Positions 55,339-64,000 are shown, counted from the first letter of the stretch. The stretch: DNA of 64,000 nucleotides from Burkholderia seminalis DSM 23518 (GCF_902832885.1 NZ_CADFDK010000006.1:434001-498000); one strand, 5' to 3'. Made by a program: numbers and translations. Notes: generated from the letters alone by a model not told the origin.

Positions 55339-57078
55339 ATGCCGACTCACCCGCTGGTATTCCATTCCTCGCCGGACCAGACGATCGCCTGGCGCGACGG
55401 TACGCCCGTCACCGTGCGCGCGTTCGTCGCCGACGTCGCGCGCGTGGCCGCCGCGCTGCCCGCCGGCGGCCACGTGTTCAACGTGTGCCGCGACCGCTAC
55501 CGTTTCGCGGTCAGCCTGTGCGCGGCGCTCGTCGCCGGCAAGATCAGCCTGCTGCCATCGACGCACACGCCGGAAATGGTCCGCCAGCTCGCCTCGTTCG
55601 CACCCGACGCGTTCTGCCTGCACGACGCGCCCGACTGCACGATCGACCTGCCGCGCTTCGCCTATCCCGATGCCGCGCCCCGCGCGCTTGCGGACGACGC
55701 GCCGTTCGCCGTGCCGCGGATCGACGCGGCGCGAATCATGGCCTACGTGTTCACGTCCGGCTCGACCGGCACGCCGGTGCCGCACCGCAAGACCTGGGGT
55801 TTCCTGGTCGGCTGCGTGCGCGCGGCGGCCGAGCGCCTCGGGCTGCTCGACGGACGCGCGGCCACGCTGATCGGCACGGTGCCCGCGCAGCACATGTACG
55901 GCTTCGAGTCGACGGTGCTGCTCGCGCTGATCGGCGGCCTCGCGTTCAGCAACCGCCAGCCGTTCTACCCGGTCGACATCCGCGACGAGCTCGACGCGAT
56001 CCCGCAGCCGCGCGTGCTCGTCACGTCGCCGATCCACCTGCGGGCGCTGCTGTCCGCCGGCCATGCGCTGCCGCCGGCGGCCCTCGTGCTGTCGGCCACC
56101 GCGCCGCTGTCGGAAAAACTCGCGTGCGAAGCCGAAGCCGCGCTCGACGCGCCGCTCGTCGAGATTTACGGCAGCACGGAAACCGGCCAGATCGCGACGC
56201 GCCGCACGTCGCGGGGCGCGGCGTGGGAACTGTTCCCGGACATCCGCCTCGACGCGCGCGCCGAACCGGACGGCGACGACAGCGGGCCGACCGTGTGGGT
56301 ATCGGGCGGGCACGTCGAGGCGCCCGTGCCGATGGGCGATGCGCTCGAACTGCTCGGCGACGGCCGGTTCCTGCTGCACGGCCGCAAGGCCGACCTCGTG
56401 AACATCGCCGGCAAGCGCACGTCGCTCGCCTACCTGAATCATCAGCTCAACGCGATTGCGCAGGTAGTCGACGGCGTGTTCTTCATGCCCGACGAAGCCG
56501 CGCCCGCGCACGGCGATACCGGCCTCGAACCGGTCACGCGCCTCGTCGCGCTCGTCGTCGCGCCGACGCTCACGGCCGCCGATCTGCAGCGCGCGCTGCG
56601 CGAGCGGATCGATCCTGCATTCATGCCGCGCCCGCTCGTGTTCGTCGACGCGCTGCCGCGCAACGAAACGGGCAAGCTGCCGCGCGACGTGCTCGCCGCG
56701 CTCGTCGCGCAACATGCGCGCGCCACGGCCGCGCCGGCGCCCGAACGCGCCGCGGCCGCCTCCGCACTCGCGTTCACGATTCCCGCCGATCATCCGGCGC
56801 TGCCCGGCCACTTCCCCGGCCATCCGGTCGTGCCGGGCGTCGTGCTGCTCGATCACGCGATCCGCGCGATCGGCACGGCGCTGAACCGCCCGCTGCACGC
56901 ATGGCGGCTCGGTTCCGCGAAATTCCTGAGCCCGGTCGCCCCGGGCGAACCGCTCGATCTCGCATACGACACCGCGGCCGGCGGCGCGATCCGCTTCACG
57001 CTGCGCGTCGGGTCGCGCGAAGTCGCGACCGGCGTACTGTCCGCGCCGCCGGCCGCGCGGGATGGCGCGCAGCCATGA
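55339..57078 (+). CDS. Acyl/aryl-activating ligase fused to a hotdog 3-hydroxyacyl-ACP dehydratase
   Basis: 579 aa. Residues about 1-460 are an AMP-dependent synthetase (P-loop FTSGSTGTPVPHRK about residue 137, YGSTETGQ about 277, and LPRNETGKLPRD with the catalytic Lys). Residues about 475-579 form a FabZ/ApeI-like hotdog domain with the catalytic-His motif PGHFPGHPVVPGVVLL. The first part would activate hydroxybenzoate or a hydroxycinnamate and load it onto the ACP; the second dehydrates 3-hydroxyacyl-ACP in each extension cycle. In E. coli the two are separate genes (apeH, apeI). The stop overlaps the next start. Confidence 0.85.
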   Translation: MPTHPLVFHSSPDQTIAWRDGTPVTVRAFVADVARVAAALPAGGHVFNVCRDRYRFAVSLCAALVAGKISLLPSTHTPEMVRQLASFAPDAFCLHDAPDCTIDLPRFAYPDAAPRALADDAPFAVPRIDAARIMAYVFTSGSTGTPVPHRKTWGFLVGCVRAAAERLGLLDGRAATLIGTVPAQHMYGFESTVLLALIGGLAFSNRQPFYPVDIRDELDAIPQPRVLVTSPIHLRALLSAGHALPPAALVLSATAPLSEKLACEAEAALDAPLVEIYGSTETGQIATRRTSRGAAWELFPDIRLDARAEPDGDDSGPTVWVSGGHVEAPVPMGDALELLGDGRFLLHGRKADLVNIAGKRTSLAYLNHQLNAIAQVVDGVFFMPDEAAPAHGDTGLEPVTRLVALVVAPTLTAADLQRALRERIDPAFMPRPLVFVDALPRNETGKLPRDVLAALVAQHARATAAPAPERAAAASALAFTIPADHPALPGHFPGHPVVPGVVLLDHAIRAIGTALNRPLHAWRLGSAKFLSPVAPGEPLDLAYDTAAGGAIRFTLRVGSREVATGVLSAPPAARDGAQP

Positions 57079-58052
57079 AGCGCACCGCGTGGGCCGAACG
57101 CCAGGAACGCAGCAACGCCGGTTTGCTGCGCACGATGACGTGGATCTCGCTGCGCTTCGGCCGGCAGCGCGCGCGCCTCGTGCTGCACCTGATCGCGACG
57201 TACTTCGTGCTGTTCTCGCCGGTCGCGTGCGCCGCGTCGCGCGATTACCTGCGCCGCGTGCTCGGCCGCCCCGCGCGCTGGCGCGACGTGTACCGGCACG
57301 TGTTCACGTTCGCGGCGACGATTCACGACCGCATCTACCTGATGAACGGACGCTTCGACCTGTTCGACATCCGGCTGCACGGCGAGACGCTCGTCGACGA
57401 TGCGCTCGCGGGCGGCCGCGGCGCGTTCCTGATGGGCGCGCACCTCGGCAGCTTCGAGGTCGTGCGCGCGATCGGCCGCACGCATCCGGACCTGCGCGTC
57501 GTCGTCACGATGTACGAGACGAATGCGCGCAAGATCAACGCGACGCTCGCCGCGGTGAACCCGGCCGCGAAGCCCGAAGTGATTCCGCTCGGGCAGGTCG
57601 ACTCGATGCTGAAGGTGCGCGAGCGCCTCGACGCGAACTGCATGGTCGGCATGCTCGCCGACCGCACGCTGCTCGACGACGCGGCCGCGTCGCTGCGGCG
57701 GCTGCCGCTGCTCGGCACGCCGGCCGCGTTCCCGCGCGGGCCGCTGTACATGGCCGCGATGCTCAAGCGCCCGGTGATCTTCATGACGGGCCTCTATCGC
57801 GACGGCAACCGCTACGACGTGCACTTCGAGACGCTCGCCGATTTCTCCGACGTGCGGCGCGACACGCGCGCGGCGGCCGTCGACGCGGCACTCGCGCGCT
57901 ATGTCGCGCTACTCGACAAGTACTGCCGCGCGGCGCCGTACAACTGGTTCAACTTTTTCGATTTCTGGCAAGACGGCGACGCCGCGGCCGCGCGCCGCGA
58001 CACCGCGCACGCCGGTGCCGACCTGCCCGCCACGAGGGATTCCGACGCATGA
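57075..58052 (+). CDS. LpxL/HtrB-like lysophospholipid acyltransferase
   Basis: 325 aa from the ATG at 57075, overlapping the ligase stop. The N-terminal region (RLVLHLIATYFVLFSPVA) is hydrophobic. The HX4(D/E) acyltransferase motif is HLGSFE (about residue 123), with MLADRTLLDD and FPRGPLYMAAMLKRPVIF later, as in the LpxL/M family. In aryl-polyene clusters this enzyme is thought to attach the polyene acyl chain to a lipid or glycerol-phosphate head. Inner membrane, cytoplasmic face. The end overlaps the next start. Confidence 0.87.
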   Translation: MKRTAWAERQERSNAGLLRTMTWISLRFGRQRARLVLHLIATYFVLFSPVACAASRDYLRRVLGRPARWRDVYRHVFTFAATIHDRIYLMNGRFDLFDIRLHGETLVDDALAGGRGAFLMGAHLGSFEVVRAIGRTHPDLRVVVTMYETNARKINATLAAVNPAAKPEVIPLGQVDSMLKVRERLDANCMVGMLADRTLLDDAAASLRRLPLLGTPAAFPRGPLYMAAMLKRPVIFMTGLYRDGNRYDVHFETLADFSDVRRDTRAAAVDAALARYVALLDKYCRAAPYNWFNFFDFWQDGDAAAARRDTAHAGADLPATRDSDA

Positions 58053-58684
58053 CCGCCGTTCGCCGCTTTCCGCTTCCGTTCGCGGCGCGCCGCGCCGCGC
58101 GCCTGCTCGCCACCGCGGCCGCCGCGCTCGCGCTGGCCGTGCCCGCGCGAGCGGCCGACACGACGCCTGCGTGGAACCTCGACCGGCTGATGTCGACGCT
58201 CGCGCGGCACAAGTCGGGACGCGCGACGTTCACCGAGACGAAGTACCTGTCGATCGCCACGCAGCCGGTCGAATCGTCCGGCGAGCTCGTGTTCGTCGCC
58301 CCCGATCATCTGGAAAAGCACACGCTGAGCCCGAAGCCCGAACATCTCGTGGTCGACGGCGACATGCTCACGGTCGAGCGCAACAACCGCACGTTCACGC
58401 TCGCGCTCGCGCGCTATCCGGAACTCGGCGCGTTCATCGACAGCATCCGCGCGACGCTCGCCGGCAACCGCTTCGCGCTCGAACAGGTGTACAAGGTCGC
58501 CCTTTCCGGGCGCGGCGACGACTGGACGCTGACGCTCACGCCGCTCGACGCGCGGATGCTGAAGGTCGTCAGCACGATCACGCTCGACGGCACGCGCGAC
58601 GAATTGCGCGGCGTCGCGATCCGGCAGGCCGACGGCGACCGGTCGGTGATGCGCCTGCAACCCGTTGCGGCGACCGCGAACTGA
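58049..58684 (+). CDS. LolA-like outer-membrane lipoprotein carrier of the cluster
   Basis: 211 aa with a signal peptide (LLATAAAALALAVPARA, cleavage about residue 36). The mature part (LDRLMSTLARHKSGRATFTETK, then GELVFVAPDHLEKHTL, LTLTPLDARMLKVVSTI) matches the LolA-like periplasmic proteins of aryl-polyene clusters, which probably ferry the pigment lipid across the periplasm. Coupled to the acyltransferase (ATGA overlap) and to the MMPL exporter (TGATG overlap). Confidence 0.86.
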   Translation: MTAVRRFPLPFAARRAARLLATAAAALALAVPARAADTTPAWNLDRLMSTLARHKSGRATFTETKYLSIATQPVESSGELVFVAPDHLEKHTLSPKPEHLVVDGDMLTVERNNRTFTLALARYPELGAFIDSIRATLAGNRFALEQVYKVALSGRGDDWTLTLTPLDARMLKVVSTITLDGTRDELRGVAIRQADGDRSVMRLQPVAATAN

Positions 58685-61149
58685 TGGACGAACGCACGCG
58701 CCCCTCCCCCGTCGCGCGCCGCCTGCACGTGTGGCGGCAGCGCGCGGTGCTCGTGTGGCTGCTCGCGCTCGCCGCATGCGGCGTCGCGATCGGGCGTGCG
58801 CACTTCACGGCCGACCTGTCCGCGTTCCTGCCGAGTTCGCCGAGCGCCGGACAGCGCGTGCTCGTCGACCAGTTGCGCGACGGCATCGTGTCGCGGCTGA
58901 TCCTCGTCGCGATCGACGGCGGCGATGCGGCCACGCGTGCCGCACTGTCGCGGCGCGTCGCCGGCGCGCTGCGCGCCGATCCGCAATTCGCGGCCGTGCA
59001 CAACGGCGAAGCCGCGAACGACGCGCGCGACCGGCAGTTCGTCTTCGATCACCGCTACCTGCTGAGCCCGGCCGTCACGCCGCAGCGCTTCAGCGCCGAC
59101 GGCCTGCACCGCGCGCTCGGCGACAGCCTCGACCTGCTGAGCTCGTCGGCCGGCCTCGTCGCCAAGGCGATGCTGCCGCGCGACCCGACCGGCGAAGTCA
59201 CCGCGCTCGTCGACCAGCTCGACAGTGCGGCCGAACCGGCGAGCCGCGACGGCGTGTGGGCATCGCGCGACGGCACGCGCGCGGTGCTCGTCGTGCAGAC
59301 GGCCGGCGCCGGCGCCGATACCGACGCGCAGGCACGCGCGATCGACACGGTGCGCCGCGCGTTCGCCGCCGCGCAACAGGCCGTCCCGAATGCAGCGGCG
59401 AACACGCTGGCGATGTCGGGCCCCGGCGTGTTCTCGGTCGACACGCGCGACACGATCCGGCATGACGTCGAGCGCCTGTCGACGGCGAGCGTCGTGCTGA
59501 TCGTCGCGCTGCTGTTCACGCTGTACCGTTCGCCGCGCACGCTCGTGCTCGGGCTGCTGCCGGTGCTGACCGGCGTCGCGGCCGGGATCGCGGCGGTCAG
59601 CGTCGCGTTCGGCACGGTCCACGGGCTCACGCTCGGTTTCGGCACGACGCTGATCGGCGAAGCCGTCGACTACTCGATCTACCTGTTCGTGCAATCGGCG
59701 CAGGCCGGCACGCGCGGCGCCGCGCGCCCGGGCGACGCGACACGCGCATGGGTCGCCGCGTACTGGCCGACGATCCGGCTCGGCGTGCTGACGTCCGTGT
59801 GCGGATTCGCGTCGATGCTGTTCTCCGGATTCCCGGGCCTCGTGCAGCTCGGGCTGTATTCGATCGTCGGGCTGACGGCCGCCGCGCTCGTCACGCGCTT
59901 CGTGCTGCCGCACCTGCGCGGCGAGCACGTCGCGATCCGCGACGTATCGCGCATCGGCGCGGCGCTCGCACGGGCGGCCGATGCCGCGCCGCGGCTGCGC
60001 TGGCCGCTCGCCGCGCTCGTGGTCGCCGCGACCGCGACGCTCGTGCTGCATCGCGACGGCCTGTGGAGCCGCGAACTCGCCGCGCTCAGCCCCGTGCCGG
60101 CGCCGGCGCAGGCACTCGACGCGCGACTGCGCGCCGACGTCGGCGCGCCCGACGTGCGCTACCTCGTCGTGATCGCCGCGCCGACCGAACAGGCCGCGCT
60201 CGAAGGCGCGGAGAAAGTCGCCGCGCAATTGCAGCCGCTCGTCGACCAGGGCGCGCTCGCCGGTTTCGAAAGCCCCGCGCGCTACCTGCCGAGCGATGCC
60301 GCGCAGCGCGCGCGCCTCGCGAGCCTGCCGGATGCGGACGTGCTCGCCGCCCGGATGCGCGACGCCGTCGCGAACCAGCCGATCGCCGTGAAGCCCGAGC
60401 TGTTCGCACCGTTCATCGCCGACGTCGACGCCGCACGCCACGCGCCGCTGCTGACGCGCGCGGACCTGCGCGGCACGTCGATGGCGCTGGCCGTCGATGC
60501 GCTGCTGACCGAACGTGACGGCCGCTGGAACGCGATGTTGCCGCTGCGCGCGCCGGACGCCGCACGCGCCGCGCAACCGGCGGCCGGCCTCGACGCGACG
60601 CCGATTCGCGCGGCCGTCGCGCGCGCGGGCGTGCCCGACGCGCTGTTCGTCGACATGAAGGCCGAAGCCGATCGCCTCTACGTGAGCTACGTGCGCGAGG
60701 ACATCCGGCTGTCGCTCGCGGGTTTCGCCGCGATCGCCGTGCTGATGCTGATCGCGCTGCGCTCGCCGCGCGTTGCCGCGCGCGCGCTCGCACCGCTCGT
60801 CGCGGCCGTGCTGGTCGTGACGGCCGGCTTCGCGCTGGCCGGCGTGCAGTTGACGATCCTGCATCTCGTCGGAATGCTGCTGATCGTCGCGGTCGGCTCG
60901 AACTACGCGCTGTTCTTCTGCAAGCGCGACGACGCGCAGCCCGTGACGCCGTACACGCTCGTGTCGCTGCTGATCGCGAACCTCGCGACGGTCGCCGGCT
61001 TCGGGTTGCTCGCGCTGTCGCGCGTGCCGCTGCTCGAAACCTTCGGGCTGACCGTCGGCCCCGGCGCGATGCTCGCGCTCGCCTTCGCGGCGATTCTCGC
61101 GCCGCGCGCCGCGGCGGCCGGCGATCGTCGTCAACGGAGTCCGGCATGA
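58684..61149 (+). CDS. MMPL-family lipid exporter
   Basis: 821 aa RND-superfamily transporter with about 12 membrane helices in two repeats. Each repeat starts with one helix and a large periplasmic domain followed by a five-helix bundle (VVLIVALLFTLYRSPRTLVLGLLPV and FAAIAVLMLIALRSPRVAA). Such MMPL proteins export polyene pigment or lipids across the inner membrane, working with the LolA-like protein. The start ATG overlaps the previous stop. No lesion seen; the length is normal (about 770-820 aa). Confidence 0.9.
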   Translation: MDERTRPSPVARRLHVWRQRAVLVWLLALAACGVAIGRAHFTADLSAFLPSSPSAGQRVLVDQLRDGIVSRLILVAIDGGDAATRAALSRRVAGALRADPQFAAVHNGEAANDARDRQFVFDHRYLLSPAVTPQRFSADGLHRALGDSLDLLSSSAGLVAKAMLPRDPTGEVTALVDQLDSAAEPASRDGVWASRDGTRAVLVVQTAGAGADTDAQARAIDTVRRAFAAAQQAVPNAAANTLAMSGPGVFSVDTRDTIRHDVERLSTASVVLIVALLFTLYRSPRTLVLGLLPVLTGVAAGIAAVSVAFGTVHGLTLGFGTTLIGEAVDYSIYLFVQSAQAGTRGAARPGDATRAWVAAYWPTIRLGVLTSVCGFASMLFSGFPGLVQLGLYSIVGLTAAALVTRFVLPHLRGEHVAIRDVSRIGAALARAADAAPRLRWPLAALVVAATATLVLHRDGLWSRELAALSPVPAPAQALDARLRADVGAPDVRYLVVIAAPTEQAALEGAEKVAAQLQPLVDQGALAGFESPARYLPSDAAQRARLASLPDADVLAARMRDAVANQPIAVKPELFAPFIADVDAARHAPLLTRADLRGTSMALAVDALLTERDGRWNAMLPLRAPDAARAAQPAAGLDATPIRAAVARAGVPDALFVDMKAEADRLYVSYVREDIRLSLAGFAAIAVLMLIALRSPRVAARALAPLVAAVLVVTAGFALAGVQLTILHLVGMLLIVAVGSNYALFFCKRDDAQPVTPYTLVSLLIANLATVAGFGLLALSRVPLLETFGLTVGPGAMLALAFAAILAPRAAAAGDRRQRSPA

Positions 61150-62030
61150 ACGCACCGCCGTCCGTTCCATCGCATCGGGCCGGCGATGCGCGCCGCTGGA
61201 AACCGACGCCGCTGATCGCCGGCGCGGCCGCGTTGCACGCGGGTGCGGCGGCCGCCGTCATCGCGCAGCCGGCCGCGTGGCCGTGGGCCGTCGGTGGCGT
61301 GGTCGCGTCGCATCTCGCGCTGACGGCCGCCGGCCTGTGGCCGCGCAGCGCGCTGCTCGGCCCGAACTGGACGCGTCTGCCGACGGGTGCCGGCCGCCGG
61401 ATCGCGCTGACGATCGACGACGGCCCGGACCCGGACGTCACGCCGCGCATGCTCGACCTGCTCGACCGTTACGACGCGCGCGCGACGTTCTTCTGCATCG
61501 GCGATCTCGCGCGCCGTCATCCGCGGTGGATCGAGGCGATCGTCGCGCGCGGCCATGCGGTCGAGAACCATAGCCAGCGGCACCGGCATACGTTCTCGCT
61601 GTCGGGGCCCGCCGCACTGCGGCGCGAGATCTCGGCCGCGCAACGGACGCTGACCGAGATCGCCGGCACGCCCCCGCTGTTCTTCCGCGCGCCGGCCGGC
61701 CTGCGCAATCCGTTTCTCGAACCGGTGCTGTGCGAACTCGGCCTGCAGCTCGCCAGCTGGACGCGACGCGGTTTCGACACGCGCACCCGCGATGCCGCGA
61801 TCGTCACACAGCGCCTGCTGCACGGGCTCGATGCGCGCGACATCCTGCTGGTGCACGACGGTCACGCGGCACGCGATGCGCGCGGCGAACCGGTCGTGCT
61901 CGAAGTGCTGCAGGCGGTACTGCACGCCGCCGCCGATGCGCAGTTGCACTGGACCACGCTGCGCGCGGCGCTCGCGCCTGAACCGTCCGGCCAGCCCGGC
62001 GTTCCGGCCCCCCCGTTTGATAAAATCTGA
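61146..62030 (+). CDS. Polysaccharide deacetylase family protein (CE4/NodB)
   Basis: 294 aa, overlapping the MMPL stop by four bases. An N-terminal region with hydrophobic segments (about 22-65) is followed by a NodB domain: TIDDGPDPDVTP (metal Asp-Asp, about residue 90) and ENHSQRHRHTF (HxxxH zinc ligands, about residue 140), RAPAGLRNPF and the C-terminal LLVHDGH. It would remove acetyl groups from a saccharide near the inner membrane. It sits inside the pigment operon, where the substrate could be a sugar added by the glycosyltransferase. Function inferred from family only. Confidence 0.83.
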   Translation: MNAPPSVPSHRAGDARRWKPTPLIAGAAALHAGAAAAVIAQPAAWPWAVGGVVASHLALTAAGLWPRSALLGPNWTRLPTGAGRRIALTIDDGPDPDVTPRMLDLLDRYDARATFFCIGDLARRHPRWIEAIVARGHAVENHSQRHRHTFSLSGPAALRREISAAQRTLTEIAGTPPLFFRAPAGLRNPFLEPVLCELGLQLASWTRRGFDTRTRDAAIVTQRLLHGLDARDILLVHDGHAARDARGEPVVLEVLQAVLHAAADAQLHWTTLRAALAPEPSGQPGVPAPPFDKI

Positions 62031-62093
62031 CCTCGAACGGCGCGCCTGCCAGCCGTGCTGCGGCGCCCGTTCCGGCCACCGGATGCGACCCTC

Positions 62094-63305
62094 GTGAAAC
62101 CTCTCCTGCTCTCGCACTTCACCGCCACCAGCTGCATCGGCCACGGCCTCGACGCGACCCTCGATGCGCTGCGCCACGCTCGTGGCGGGCTCACGCCGTG
62201 CGACTTCGAGCGCGCGAACCTCGACACGTGGATCGGCGCGGTGGACGGGGTCGATGCACACCCCGTACGCGCGGATCTCGCCGACTTCGAATGCCGCAAC
62301 AACCGCCTCGCGCAGCTCGGCCTCATGCAGGACGGCTTCGACGCAAGCATTGCGGCGGCCGTCGCGCGCTACGGTGCGGCACGCGTCGGCGTGTTCGTCG
62401 GCACGAGCACGGCCGGCATCCTCGAGACCGAACACGCATACCGGCACCGCGACCCGGCGAACGGCGCACTGCCGGCCGGCTTCCGCTATGCGCAAACGCA
62501 CAACCCGTATTCGCCGGCGGCATTCGTGCGCGCGTATTTCGCGCTGCGCGGGCCGGCGATGGCGATCTCGTCCGCGTGCTCGTCCGGCGCGAAGGTGTTC
62601 GGCTCCGCGCGCCGCATGATCGAGGCCGGGCTGATCGACGCGGCCGTCGTCGGCGGCGTCGATTCGCTGTGCCTGACGACGCTGTACGGCTTCAATTCGC
62701 TCGAGCTGCTGTCGCGCCGGCCGTGCCGGCCGTTCGACGTCGCGCGCGACGGCATCTCGATCGGCGAGGCCGCCGCGTTCGCGCTCGTCGAGCGCGTGCC
62801 CGGCCCGCCCGCCGCGCTCGAAGACGACGCGATCCTGCTGCTCGGCATCGGCGAATCGAGCGATGCGCATCACATGTCGTCGCCGCATCCGGAAGGGCTC
62901 GGCGCGCGCACCGCGATCGAGCAGGCGCTCGCGTCCGCCGGCCTCGGCGCACGCGATATCGACTACGTGAACCTGCACGGCACCGCGACGCCGAGCAACG
63001 ATGCAGCCGAAAGCCGCGCGGTCGGCGCGCTGTTCGCCAGCACGCCGTCCAGTTCGACGAAGGGCGCGACCGGCCACACGCTCGGCGCGGCCGGCGCGCT
63101 TGAAGCCGTCGTCGCCGCGCTCGCGCTGCGCGAGCAGTTCGTGCCGGCCGGCATCAACACGACGCAACCCGACCCGGCGCTCGCGGCCGACTACGTGCTC
63201 GCGAGCCGCGACACGCGTGTGCGCGCCGTCCTGTCCAATTCATTCGGCTTCGGCGGCACCAATTGCAGCCTGATCCTCGGCCGCGCCGATCACGCACGCC
63301 GTTGA
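62094..63305 (+). CDS. Beta-ketoacyl-ACP synthase of the aryl-polyene cluster
   Basis: 403 aa from a GTG at 62094 (KPLLLSHFTATSC); the frame is open back to 62055 but the GTG gives the conserved N-terminus. The catalytic triad is complete: Cys162 (SSACSSGAK), His295 (NLHGTATPSND) and His328 (TGHTLGAAG). It is a FabF-like condensing enzyme that extends the aryl starter with malonyl-ACP, working as a heterodimer with the chain-length-factor-like protein encoded next. It follows the deacetylase by 63 bases. Confidence 0.9.
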   Translation: MKPLLLSHFTATSCIGHGLDATLDALRHARGGLTPCDFERANLDTWIGAVDGVDAHPVRADLADFECRNNRLAQLGLMQDGFDASIAAAVARYGAARVGVFVGTSTAGILETEHAYRHRDPANGALPAGFRYAQTHNPYSPAAFVRAYFALRGPAMAISSACSSGAKVFGSARRMIEAGLIDAAVVGGVDSLCLTTLYGFNSLELLSRRPCRPFDVARDGISIGEAAAFALVERVPGPPAALEDDAILLLGIGESSDAHHMSSPHPEGLGARTAIEQALASAGLGARDIDYVNLHGTATPSNDAAESRAVGALFASTPSSSTKGATGHTLGAAGALEAVVAALALREQFVPAGINTTQPDPALAADYVLASRDTRVRAVLSNSFGFGGTNCSLILGRADHARR

Positions 63306-63313
63306 GGCCCGCC

Positions 63314-64000
63314 ATGACACTCACCGCCTTCATCGAAAGCATCGGCCTCGTCGGGCCCGGATTGAACGACTGGCCACACGCGGCCGACGTGCTCGCGGGC
63401 CGCGCACCCTATGCGCCCGCGCGCACCGCGCTGCCGCCGCCGGCCGGGCTGCCGTCGGCCGAGCGGCGCCGCACGGGCCCCGTCGTGCGCACGGCGCTCG
63501 CGGTCGGCCACGAAGCCGTGGCCGCGAGCGACCGCGATGCCGCGACGCTCGCGACCGTCTTCAGCGCATCCGGCGGCGACGGCCAGAATTGCCACGCGAT
63601 CTGCGAGACGCTGGCCGGCGACGATCGCCAGCTGTCGCCGACGCGCTTTCACAACTCCGTGCACAACGCGCCGGCCGGTTACTGGAGCATCGCGACCCGC
63701 GCGATGGCGACGTCGAACGTGCTGTGCGCGCACGACGGCAGCTTTGCCGCCGGCCTGCTCGAGAGCCTGTGCCAGGTCGTGGTCGATCGCACGCCGACGC
63801 TGCTGATCGCGTACGACACCGACTATCCGGAACCGCTGCGCGCGGTGCGGCCGATCGACGACGCGTTCGGCGTCGCACTCGTGCTCGCACCCGATGAGCG
63901 TGAACGCGCGCTCGCCCGTATCGACGTGCGGCTCACCGACGCGCCCGCGACGACACTCGCGCATGCCCAACTCGATGCGTTGCGCGCCGGCAATCCGGCC
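63314..64000 (+). CDS. Chain-length-factor-like ketosynthase (partial, runs off the window)
   Basis: ATG at 63314, nine bases after the ketosynthase stop, and open to the window end: 229 codons visible. The sequence (MTLTAFIESIGLVGPGLNDW, TLATVFSASGGDGQNCHAIC, RFHNSVHNAPAGYWSI) matches the Ketoacyl-synt_2 domain found as the second, usually inactive, KS of aryl-polyene type II systems. In those it forms the KS/CLF heterodimer that sets polyene length. The C-terminal part and any further cluster genes are not in the window. Confidence 0.85.
   Translation, partial: MTLTAFIESIGLVGPGLNDWPHAADVLAGRAPYAPARTALPPPAGLPSAERRRTGPVVRTALAVGHEAVAASDRDAATLATVFSASGGDGQNCHAICETLAGDDRQLSPTRFHNSVHNAPAGYWSIATRAMATSNVLCAHDGSFAAGLLESLCQVVVDRTPTLLIAYDTDYPEPLRAVRPIDDAFGVALVLAPDERERALARIDVRLTDAPATTLAHAQLDALRAGNPA

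Noticed and set aside
58414-61170. A 918-codon minus-strand frame opposite the MMPL exporter
   Set aside because: Same antisense artefact: composition dominated by Arg, Gln and Asp, no motif, no start signal, and the opposite strand is a well-formed transporter.

Overview
The window is high-GC DNA (third codon positions almost always G or C) typical of the genus Burkholderia, most likely a Burkholderia cepacia complex or related chromosome. This rests on gene content and codon use only: a pel cluster, a LutABC/LldP lactate operon under a GntR regulator, IlvA next to QueF, and an aryl-polyene/xanthomonadin-type pigment cluster with a chorismatase. The species cannot be named from sequence alone. 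No rRNA, tRNA, CRISPR array or intact insertion sequence was seen.

Layout. (1) 41-13784, minus strand: a complete pel exopolysaccharide operon in the order hypothetical-pelA-B-C-D-E-F-G, most genes overlapping by a few bases. Two members are broken as written. pelB has a one-base frameshift in a six-C (minus strand G6) run that removes the last part of its outer-membrane barrel, and pelE has an in-frame amber codon separating its membrane part from its TPR part. Upstream lies an AT-rich segment with palindromes. (2) 13785-15116: a gene-poor scar carrying a 3' fragment of a pyrrolnitrin prnD-like oxygenase gene. (3) 15117-28691: ordinary chromosomal genes: a K+ channel, an FAD oxidoreductase, an HTH/degenerate-receiver regulator, a NERD-helicase, a chemoreceptor, a DHA2 exporter, a quinone oxidoreductase, LysR, GNAT and MerR proteins, and an orphan SsuA-like binding protein. 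(4) 28789-31360: ilvA and queF, preceded by what looks like a textbook branched-chain amino-acid attenuator (leader peptide, pause hairpin, antiterminator, terminator). (5) 31448-35735: a D-amino-acid module: RidA, N-acyl-D-amino-acid deacylase, an RpiR regulator, and divergently a D-threonine aldolase/D-serine dehydratase-like enzyme. (6) 35890-43917: a DJ-1/PfpI protein, MarR plus DHA2 exporter, EcsC, an esterase, a CHRD protein, an orphan small-RNA-like terminator, a class II aldolase and a phospholipase-D-like lipoprotein. (7) 44118-49698: lldR and divergent lutA-lutC-lutB-lldP for L-lactate oxidation and uptake, with LldR-like TGG-N-CCA sites at both ends of lldR. (8) 49815-50576: an M48 lipoprotein protease. 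(9) 50779-64000: two divergent operons of an aryl-polyene/xanthomonadin-like cluster. The minus arm is ACP, ketoreductase, chorismatase and glycosyltransferase. The plus arm is a membrane protein, an acyl-activating ligase fused to a hotdog dehydratase, an acyltransferase, a LolA-like protein, an MMPL exporter, a polysaccharide deacetylase, a ketosynthase and a chain-length-factor-like protein cut by the window end.

How they work together. The pel genes would synthesise, modify and export a cationic exopolysaccharide, but two lesions suggest the system is off or switchable in this isolate. The pigment genes form a type II polyketide-like line: chorismate gives a hydroxybenzoate starter, which is activated by the ligase, extended on the ACP by KS/CLF/KR/DH, acylated or glycosylated, and moved to the outer membrane by LolA/MMPL. 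The amino-acid region couples deacylation and deamination of D-amino acids to RidA, which clears reactive enamines; IlvA produces the same kind of enamine.
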